DNA of 64,000 bases. It comes from Cylicocyclus nassatus. Lineage: Eukaryota > Nematoda > Chromadorea > Rhabditida > Strongylidae. A program made the position numbers and the translations under genes. The first letter of the stretch is position 1; each line of letters begins with the position of its first letter. Positions 57,160-64,000 of this stretch are shown one piece after another. The notes under the pieces are model-generated. The model searched no databases. It saw nothing but the letters and a program-made list of their open reading frames with translations, and was not told the origin of the DNA. The DNA lies in contig CATQJL010000223.1 in assembly GCA_958299035.1 (NCBI GenBank), positions 71,779,006 through 71,843,005 of the forward strand. The letters are read 5' to 3'.

Positions 57160-58006
57160 TTGGATAAGTGTTTCAACATTTTGAACCGGCAATCGCAGTA
57201 CATCAAACTCACACGCGAACCACCGCACGACAGTTGGCTGCCATATCTAAACGCACAAATAAAGTTATCCGCTGGCATTGTTAGGGTAAAGTGGTACCGC
57301 AAGGAAAGCTCTAAGAACATCCTTATAAATGTAAGGACCGCACATCCTGCATCTGTGAAACGCGCGGTTGTCGGAAACATGTTTAAGACGGCTATGCCGA
57401 TGTGCTTCGGAGAGGAAAAACACAGCTAATCACGAAAGCTAGCTTCTCAAATCGCTTGCAGTAAAGGTTATCATAAGTTACCGCGTATTCGACGACCTGG
57501 AAATGGTAACTGCATTCATAATAACAACGAGCTCCCACTTTGCCTTCCCTTTATCTCGGATAAGATCAGCGCGGCGTTTCAACAATGCATTGTTCGAGCT
57601 CAGCTGCAGAATGATGTTACTTTAGTCAACATCCTAACGACAACATCAAAAAGCAGCTGGTCAGAAACAGGCTCTACGACCGTTATTGACTACAAAGCCA
57701 TGCATAGTGTGCCCGCACGGTAGGATAGGGGACTGTGCAAAAGAGGGAGTCGTATACGAAATTGAATGCCTAGCCTGCAACGCACTATATGTTGGAGAAA
57801 CTGGAAGAATGTTACATACTCGCGTAAATGAACATTTGAATGATAGAAGGAGTAAGAACATGGGCACGCCGCTTAGCAGGCATAGAGAAATTTGGCATGG
57901 TGGAGAAGATTTCGATGTCAGATGTAAGATCCCTACATACGTAACGGAGATCTTGGCCAGGAAAGCGTTAGAACTTTCTGGATCTTTGCAAAGAATCCTG
58001 AAATAA
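57160..58006 (+). pseudogene. Penelope-like element: RT C-terminus and GIY-YIG endonuclease
   Basis: 57160-57429 encodes a stretch with SQYIKLTREPPHDSWLPYLN, then RVKWYRKESSKNILINVR and THPASVKRAV-type residues. This is the part of Penelope-like reverse transcriptases after the palm (DGxLPFLD, YRKPTxx, HPxxxK). A frame change and stops cover 57430-57680, where QLVRNRLYDR can be read. From 57686 the frame gives CIVCPHGRIGDCAKEGVVYE, then ECLACNALYVGETGRMLHTR and VNEHL: the GIY-YIG endonuclease with its characteristic Cys-containing CCHH-like insertion and YVGET-R core. The RT palm is absent upstream, so it is a 5'-truncated, frameshifted copy. Confidence 0.9.
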
Positions 58007-58439
58007 CCTCTAACTTCCTCCCGTTCGTATCGCTATGTGATCTGTAGCTGTAGATCATTTTGGTGTATCTACATTACGACTCATTTGTCTGCCGCGACCA
58101 TCTACTTCCGGTGCAGACTCTTCTCGGAAAGCGGTGCTCTTACCGTATGTCCTTCTGCGTTGACTTTTTATGTGGTAATGTGGTTGTGGGAAGGTCGAGA
58201 ACTGGCAGGATTGGAGGAGGTGCTCAATGGGCTGGGATGACAGATAAACTTGGAACCATTCAGGCCTCTGAGGAAGGCGAAGTCGTCGAGACGTAGGGCC
58301 GTGATTGAATAGAAGAAGAATAAACATCGCTTAACAAACCTGTTCGGCACAGAAGTAATCAGAAATACAACGAATGCCCAGGTTTCATGAAAATGGGACT
58401 TGGAAATTTCTTATGTTATATTTGATAACGACAAAGAAT

Positions 58440-58760
58440 GCTTAAAGATGGTTGAAAAACTAATGTTATTCTTCTGAAAGCCTGCAGTGTACTACGTGAG
58501 AACAGTTCAGCCTCGAATTTCTAGAACATGCCGAAATTTTTTTCTTCACTTCCAGCCTGAAGGAGAAACAGCAAGTATACATATGCATTGCGATGCGACA
58601 AGTTATTTCCGTGAGCAAGTTGCAGGTTGTAAGCTTTTTCTGAACATAATTCCTACTTTGAGCATTTGAAAAAATTTTCTTTCTAGTTTTCATTGTATCA
58701 GAACTTGTCTTGCTCTATCGAATGATATGTTTCACACAATTTTACACTTTTAATGCGGAA
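58440..58760. repeat. Dispersed palindromic repeat, right-part copy
   Basis: GCAAGTATACATATGCAT, GAGCATTTGAAAAAATTTTC, TTGCTCTATCGAATGATATG and ACACTTTTAATGCGG align with 24910-25100. Confidence 0.7.
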
Positions 58761-58777
58761 TTGAAGTATGTTCCTTA

Positions 58778-59215
58778 TGAAGCGGCAGAAAAGATAAAAG
58801 TATTTACATGATTTGATAGAGCAGAGGAAGCTCTACAAGATAGTATTTGAACAATCGTAAAAGATTCGATTTACGTAATTCATTTATTCAAAAATCACTT
58901 TCCCGTCTAAAAGGCCGAACTCCCAATTTGATTAAGCATACACTACACGCTTAAAATATTCATAAGTACACTTGATAATTTTTTTGGAAATGGAAATCGA
59001 AATTAAAATCAAGCCAAAAATATGTGAACGTTGCCTTTTCCGAATCTCTTATGTTAAGTTTGATATTTTTTGACAAACGCTAAAAGAAGGCTTAATGCTT
59101 AATGTTATTTTTGAAAGCTTGTAGTATAACTATTTAGGTGAGTACACCAGGACTCAACTTCTAAACACGACAATTCATTTACTTCTAGCCATGAAAAGAA
59201 TACAGGAAGCGTACA
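58778..59215. repeat. Dispersed palindromic repeat, left-part copy
   Basis: GAAGCGGCAGAAAAGATAAA and TTTGATAGAGCAGAGGAAGC match the start of the copy at 24235. CTTCTAGCCATG...AATACA matches 24890-24910. Confidence 0.7.
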
Positions 59216-59887
59216 TACTAGGCTGTTCCAGAAATTCTGTCCGATTTCTAGTTACTTTGTTTCAACGCAGCTGGTTTCTTGGAGTTTTGTACTTTTTGCA
59301 GATATATGAAGACCATCTGAAAGCACTTTTCTTGCTCTTTCTAGTGCTCACTAATGCTTGACAAAACATCTTCTCAGTGATAAAAATCCAAGCCGCGAAG
59401 TCAAGCTGCCAAAATGCAGTCATGCTCAAGAAAAAGTTTCTGTAAACAAAATTTCCGCAGTATTAGTAAAATCAAATATGTAATATTCTGTAATGGTTCA
59501 GGGTGAATGGGCTAACATACACACATTTCACCTCCAACAAAGCAAACGTTTTACTTTTTCAATTTTTTCCAAAAGGTGGAAGACAAACTAAGTTATTCAA
59601 AAAGTAACAACAATCGTATAGCTAACGTTGGTGCACTCACCAATGCCTATGATAGAGTAAAGCGAGAGCAAGGCCGAGACCATCGGCCAGTTAGATTTCT
59701 TCGTTCGCGGCAGCAAGAAAAAATCAAATATTAGAAAGTCAAACCTATTTGGGCGCGCGGAGGAAGGCTCAAATAATGAGTTTTTTGATGTGATCGTAAA
59801 AATTTCTGTGTAGCAACGATAGCTCAAATTCTCTTTAGCAAAGAAAGAAACTTTGAAATATAAGCTACTTAATGGTAACAGCCAAAT

Positions 59888-60448
59888 ATGTCCGCGTATC
59901 CTTATATGGAAGCATTAGTAGGTCAGTGCATGGTTTTGACGGAAACTTTGCAAAATTCTCCAAATTTTCTCTTCTTTCTCGTTTGCTTTGTTTACATGTT
60001 TACTGTGCTTGTAATGAAAGTAACCTCGCTTAATCCAACAAATTTAAATTGTGGAGAAATGTTGGTTTTGAAGAGAGTTACAACATTTTTAATTAGAAAA
60101 TCTGCACACCGGACAAAACTTTCGAAACAACCTAGTATGCATAACCAGTGCGTCAAGTTAATAGGTCGGAATCTAAGTTTTGAAACTCATTCGATAACTT
60201 CCCTCTTACTCAACATAGCGCACTCAAATTTTGCCATGTTGGCTATGAGGTACGCTACAAGAACAGCTGCTGCTCCACCAAATTCTGACGTCGCAGAGAG
60301 GGTTACGGTAGGTATATTGTATAAAGGGCAAACCTATAAAATTCAACAAATTTGGCTGAAACTTAGCATAGGAGGCTTATCCGACATGCTAATTATGAAA
60401 ACAATACTGAAGTCGCGTACTAAGGGTTTTTTTGTAAGATTACTGTAG
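59888..60448 (+). CDS. 186-residue ORF of unknown status
   Basis: The longest open frame in this part: an N-terminal hydrophobic stretch (LFFLVCFVYMFTVLVM) followed by a basic middle and a mixed C-terminus. No domain, no splice support and no paralogue in the window were found. Neighbours are dispersed repeats, so a transposon-derived or chance frame is as likely as a gene. Confidence 0.2.
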   Translation: MSAYPYMEALVGQCMVLTETLQNSPNFLFFLVCFVYMFTVLVMKVTSLNPTNLNCGEMLVLKRVTTFLIRKSAHRTKLSKQPSMHNQCVKLIGRNLSFETHSITSLLLNIAHSNFAMLAMRYATRTAAAPPNSDVAERVTVGILYKGQTYKIQQIWLKLSIGGLSDMLIMKTILKSRTKGFFVRLL

Positions 60449-60769
60449 GTGTACGATCTGGGGTCTCATCCTGAACAAGGAAAGAGATGTTGATTTAACA
60501 AATGGATATGGAATTCGTGTTCAGCAGATCAAAGAACCTTAACATGTAAAGGCTCGGGGAATTTTGTGGTTCTGTCTCCTTAGTTGTCCCCAGCAGCCTT
60601 GCATACAGCGACTTGTTCAAATTTCTAAAGACGCCAAATCTCGACATGCCCCTAGAATCATATTTCTTCCTTAATGAGCAGAATGAGTCAACCTCCCAGC
60701 AATTCGTACACGACTCCGGATTATTGCGCATGGTTTAGGCTGCTAACGGCTTCATTTTGGCTTTCAACC

Positions 60770-61580
60770 AAAATTCTCAAAATTCATTAGTTTCCGAGAA
60801 ATGCCTGGAAGTTTTCTGATTTGTTTTAAAAATCCAAACAGCTTTAAGGGTTGTGCAGCTCACATTATGCTCTACATACTGCCCAAATTTGAGTGCGCCA
60901 CATTCAGAGAGAGTTGTGTTATGACAGTAGTTGCAAAACTTAGTTTCCAGCCTAATATTTTCGTGAGCAAGTTGGAGGTTGTAAAATTTTCTGGACATAA
61001 TTCCGATATGAAGCTTTTAAAATTTTGAAATTTTAACTTTTATGTATCAAACTTCCTAAATGTTCAAAAATTATCTGTAGAACTTGATTTGCTCTATCGA
61101 ATGATATGTTTCACACATTTTTACACTTTTTTTGTCTCTCAAGGACAAACAACATGCATCAAAAAATATCAGCCCAGTATTTAACTTGTTCAAAAAATGC
61201 GCCAATCTACAGTTGAGTGTCAGAAAATAGTCCTTTCTATACAAGCTTGTTGAGTAAAATAAAAAAAAGTAACAAAAAGTAAAATAATAAAAAAAGCTTC
61301 AATATCTATTTTGTATTTAACCTTTCATAGATGTTCAATAGAAAACCCATCAAAAAAGAACCCACGTGCCATCAAGTTTCGATCTTTTCGTCATGAGCTG
61401 ACATACAATACCGGCAAATATCGATGACCAGCTATATGGAATAGGGATAAGCGCGAACGTCATCTAAGCTCTTTTGTGACGAAATTTGCGCGACAGAAGC
61501 ACTTAAACAAAAATGTTGTAAATTATCATTGGGGCCACATGTTCGACCCCATTGAGCCGAGTTTCGGAACCAAAATTTTA
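60770..61580. repeat. Dispersed palindromic repeat, copy with empty MITE site
   Basis: It aligns with 24930-25446 and then 26128-26180: CTCTATCGAATGATATG, AAACAACATGCATCAA, CGACAGAAGCACTTAAACAA and GGCCACATGTTCGACC. The 681-bp MITE is absent. Confidence 0.78.
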
Positions 61581-61599
61581 CTATATACTGAACTTTAGG

Positions 61600-62060
61600 T
61601 GTAGGACAATTTAGGTAGAAATTTTGAAGAACTTATATGAATTGAAAGTTTTGCCTACCTGAGGTGATATTTAGGTGGGCAACTGCTTACCTAATTTGGA
61701 AAAAAGCTATTCACGCTCTTCATTCACATAAGTTTTTCATAACTTTACATACTTTGTTTCCACCGACCTCTCTTGGTTCGCTTACTTGATTTGGTGCCAT
61801 ATCCTTACGCATACATTGAGAACTAGACACAAATAGCATCGTTTAGCGACGTCGCGCCTGCGGCAATTAGCGACGGCGCGGCTTGACGCGCGCGAACTCC
61901 AGTGTTTGCCTGTCGGGCACATAACATGTTAGGATAAGCAAAGAGCATAAACTACCAATTTTTTTTACGGAGCTTCGTCCTGGACACCGAAAAAACAATA
62001 TTCCCTTTGCTTTTTCACCCAAAACGACCTTCAGTGTCATTTGCACCTAATGCTGGGCCA
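61600..62060. mobile_element. Diverged relative of the hAT-like MITE
   Basis: TTCACATAAGTTTTTCATAA, TTTGGTGCCAT, GTTAGCGACGGCG-type GC-rich centre and ATTCCCTTTGCTTTTTCACC occur in the order of the element at 32002-32734. The ends are too decayed to define a TIR or duplication. Confidence 0.5.
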
Positions 62061-62207
62061 TGGTCAGGTATAGTTGATAGCTTCATAGTGCTGGGCAAAG
62101 ATTGAAACTTAGAGAATAGCATTGCGAAGAAATTTGTATGTACAAGGAAGCAACTTCTGTGAAATTCGACTCATGACTTCCTTTTAGTGAAGGACTGCTT
62201 CCACATA

Positions 62208-62320
62208 CAGGGTGTCCCAAAAGCAAGTACACACTTTTTAATCGTTAATAATTCCCTTCCAACAAAACCTTTTGCGTAGCCTCAAGTACCATTACGTAGA
62301 GCTAGCTTGTTGGAAAAAGG
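62208..62320. mobile_element. Single end of CAGGGTGTCCC-family MITE
   Basis: TA then CAGGGTGTCCCAAAA, followed by TTTAATCGTTAATAATTCCC and TACGTAGAGCTAGCTTG, parallels the first 110 bp of the elements at 18710 and 25447. No opposite end was found. Confidence 0.7.
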
Positions 62321-62690
62321 AAGTATACCCTATGAAGAACAAGCTTCACTAGGAAAAATCGGAAAGCAATCTGATCTACGGTATAGAATGTGCCAGCAAA
62401 AGATTTTGAAGTAGGAAATGACCGATTAGCAGAGCAAGCAGCGCAAAGCAAAGTGGACAGTTCTAAACACAATGCGGATTAACAGAGATTTTTCAGATTT
62501 TCAAACAGACAAAATCACGATGATGGAGAAAAGGCTTATGATTCTTTAACATGTTGTGTGACTTCACTGTTCGTGCGTACTGAAGTACTGCATTTGTACA
62601 TTTTGTAAGTACAACTAAAGGTGTTGGAGGAGGGGGGGGGGAAGGTGGGATGACGAAAAAGTGGGTTGAGCAACAAGGTCAAGGAACTAA

Positions 62691-62890
62691 CCTCACATAT
62701 CTCCGTTATTTATGTTTCTTGACAAATGAAATATCTTCAAACACATCAGATAATGCCAAAATTCTAATCCATTGCTCTCCACACAGAACTATTTTCGGTC
62801 TTTCTTCCTCTCCGTCTCTTTCGCAAACTCACAATGGGCGTTAATGTGAGCTTGTCGTTGGGAATTCGTCAAACACGAAACTCAAAATTT
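62691..62890 (+). repeat. Inverted duplication, left copy
   Basis: It is the inverse of 63551-63748, with about three differences in 200 bases by eye. It contains TCAAACACATCAGATAATGC and CACAATGGGCGTTAATGTG. Confidence 0.9.
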
Positions 62891-63196
62891 TTGTGATTTT
62901 GAATGCTGAGAAAGCATAATCATTCCTGCAAATTCTCGAAAAGTTCTGCGACCACTTGCACGTGTCATAGAGATGCAAAAACGAATGAAATCAATGTGTG
63001 ATCTTGGTTCTAATTCTTATCAACAGAACTGTAAAAATTATTTAATTGCAAACATTTCAAAGCATTATTCATGCATATACGTAAACAACAACGGACAACG
63101 GACACACTAATCTATCGAGTTTCTTATACTGACATATATTCGACCTTCAAAATGGGCGAACTTTTGTACTTACTTAGATACTTAGATGGCCCGTCT

Positions 63197-63600
63197 TCAC
63201 GTGACGTGCGGGCTCCAGTACAGAAGTCGCCAGTTTTTCCTGTCCCTCGCTTCAGACATCCACGATCTTCTTGGCCGTCGTCGGTGGCTGCGTCCACGAG
63301 TTCCAGGGGCAAAAGTCGTATCCAGCTGATTTCTCAGCTGGTCCATCCGTTCCACGAACACGTCTGCCCATCTCGATAGTGGTCTTCCTCGAGGACGTTT
63401 GGCTTCGCGAGGAATCCACTCCGATGTTCTTAGTGTCCATCTGTCGTCTTCTCATTATGTGACCGGCCCATCGGTGTTTGGCTTTCGCGACGTATTCCGC
63501 TGGGTCACGAAGACGGGACATTCTTCTCATATCCGTGCTGCGAAGTCCGAAATTTTGAGTTTCGTGTTTGACGAATTCCCAACGACAAGCTCACATTAAC
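63197..63600 (-). pseudogene. RTE-like LINE ORF2, extreme C-terminus
   Basis: Minus-strand frames read STDMRRMSRLRDPAEYVAKA then KHRWAGHIMRR, and after one frameshift WIPREAKRPRGRPLSRWADV, followed by ...RRSWMSEARDRKNW to a TGA at 63197. AKxRWAGHIxR, PRExKRPxGRPxxRW and ARDRxxW are the diagnostic tail of RTE-clade non-LTR retrotransposons. Only about 130 residues remain, without the RT domain. The frameshift at about 63430 makes it dead. Confidence 0.9.
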
Positions 63601-63748
63601 GCCCATTGTGAGTTTGCGAATGAGACGGAGAGGAAGAAAGACCGAAAATAGTTCTGTGTGGAGAGCAATGGATTAGAATTTTGGCATTATCTGATGTGTT
63701 TGAAGATAGTTCATTTGTCAAGAAACATAAATATCGGAGATATGTGAG
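63551..63748 (-). repeat. Inverted duplication, right copy
   Basis: Inverse of 62691-62890. On this side it is continuous with the RTE-like tail; on the left side similarity stops after CTCAAAATTT. Confidence 0.9.
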
Positions 63749-63876
63749 GGTTGGGCCAGACTGCGCGGCGCACGCGACGTACGCAGCGTACGCCCCGTAT
63801 GCTCCTATGATGAGATATACGGAGCGTACGCTGCGTACGCCGCGTACGCCGCTTCCCCGCGAAGTCTGGCTCAACC
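63749..63876. mobile_element. 128-bp GTACGC-rich foldback
   Basis: The ends GGTTGGGCCAGACTGCGCGG and CCCCGCGAAGTCTGGCTCAACC-type sequence are inverse. Inside, GTACGCAGCGTACGC and GCGTACGCTGCGTACGC pair into a stem of about 40 bp around TATGATGAGATA. The equivalent place in the inverted copy (62660-62690) lacks it. Confidence 0.72.
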
Positions 63877-63877
63877 A

Positions 63878-63902
63878 GTACTCTGCGTTGATACCACTGC
63901 TT
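63878..63902. other. SMART-type primer/adapter sequence, copy 1
   Basis: GTACTCTGCGTTGATACCAC then TGCTT is the reverse complement of the widely used SMART cDNA/amplification oligonucleotide, 25 of 25 as I remember it. Synthetic, not genomic. Confidence 0.9.
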
Positions 63903-63918
63903 CGTCATCCCACCTTCA

Positions 63919-63943
63919 GTACTCTGCGTTGATACCACTGCTT
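63919..63943. other. SMART-type primer/adapter sequence, copy 2
   Basis: The same 25 bases again, ending exactly where the N run begins. The 16 bases between the copies (CGTCATCCCACCTTCA) are genomic, since they also occur inverted at about 62640. Confidence 0.9.
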
Positions 63944-64000
63944 NNNNNNNNNNNNNNNNNNNNNNNNNNNNNNNNNNNNNNNNNNNNNNNNNNNNNNNNN
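63944..64000. other. Assembly gap (N to window end)
   Basis: 57 N, directly after adapter sequence. Confidence 1.

Noticed and set aside
59219..59260. Possible mariner-like end TAGGCTGTTCCAGAAATTCT
   Set aside because: Resembles the termini at 40298, but no inverted partner was found and similarity is short.
1..64000. tRNA, rRNA and spliced-leader genes
   Set aside because: Scanned by eye for B-box-like GGTTCGAnTCC and conserved rRNA words; none convincing. A covariance-model scan would be needed to exclude them.

Overview
This is a eukaryotic, AT-rich, repeat-dominated stretch, most likely from a nematode; a rhabditid or strongylid worm is my guess. The inference rests on the mixture of element types, on very short introns (43 to 131 bp) with (N)TTTNCAG acceptors, and on TA-, TTAA- and 8-bp-flanked miniature transposons. 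No bacterial, organellar, rRNA or tRNA gene was recognised. I could not run a database search, so the species is not established.

Region by region. 0.2-0.8 kb: a small TIR element. 1.4-1.7 kb: a dispersed repeat with a relative at 56.8 kb. 4.1-4.5 kb: four copies of a 104-bp repeat. 4.8-14.3 kb: a satellite of about 49 monomers of 176-199 bp with higher-order periods of 1,158 and 1,330 bp. 14.3-16.5 kb: an older array of about 155-bp units, interrupted by a TTAA-flanked MITE. 16.7-20.6 kb: a foldback, a mariner-like MITE, a TA microsatellite, a 678-bp MITE and the 3' end of a CR1/jockey-like LINE. 24.2-26.2 kb: a palindromic dispersed repeat split by a sister MITE. 28.5-28.8 kb: the best host gene seen, a two-exon small secreted cysteine-rich protein. 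31.3-40.1 kb: two diverged, rearranged copies of one segment, one of them carrying a hAT-like MITE. 40.3-45.6 kb: a three-level nest of a palindromic mariner-like MITE, a 4.3-kb TIR element with an unrecognised multi-exon gene, and a 624-bp deletion relative of that element. 46.0-47.7 kb: two foldback or long-TIR elements. 49.5-52.8 kb: a LINE reverse transcriptase split by a 2.4-kb G-tract-rich, palindromic element with a 9-bp target duplication. 53.0-53.2 kb: a solo LTR. 55.5-56.3 kb: LINE endonuclease and C-terminal scraps. 57.1-58.0 kb: a Penelope-like element remnant. 58.4-62.3 kb: dispersed repeats. 62.7-63.9 kb: an RTE-like LINE tail in an inverted duplication, a GTACGC-rich hairpin and two copies of what looks like the SMART cDNA/WGA primer beside the terminal N gap.

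There is no operon or pathway. The organising principle is insertion into insertion. In four places an internal paralogue (the other arm of a palindrome, a duplicated segment, or a second repeat copy) or a reading frame supplies the empty site, so target duplications can be read directly. The most interesting unknowns are the gene in the 4.3-kb element, the G-tract element, the satellite hierarchy and the small cysteine-rich secreted protein. The adapter sequence warns that the right edge of the window is partly artefactual.
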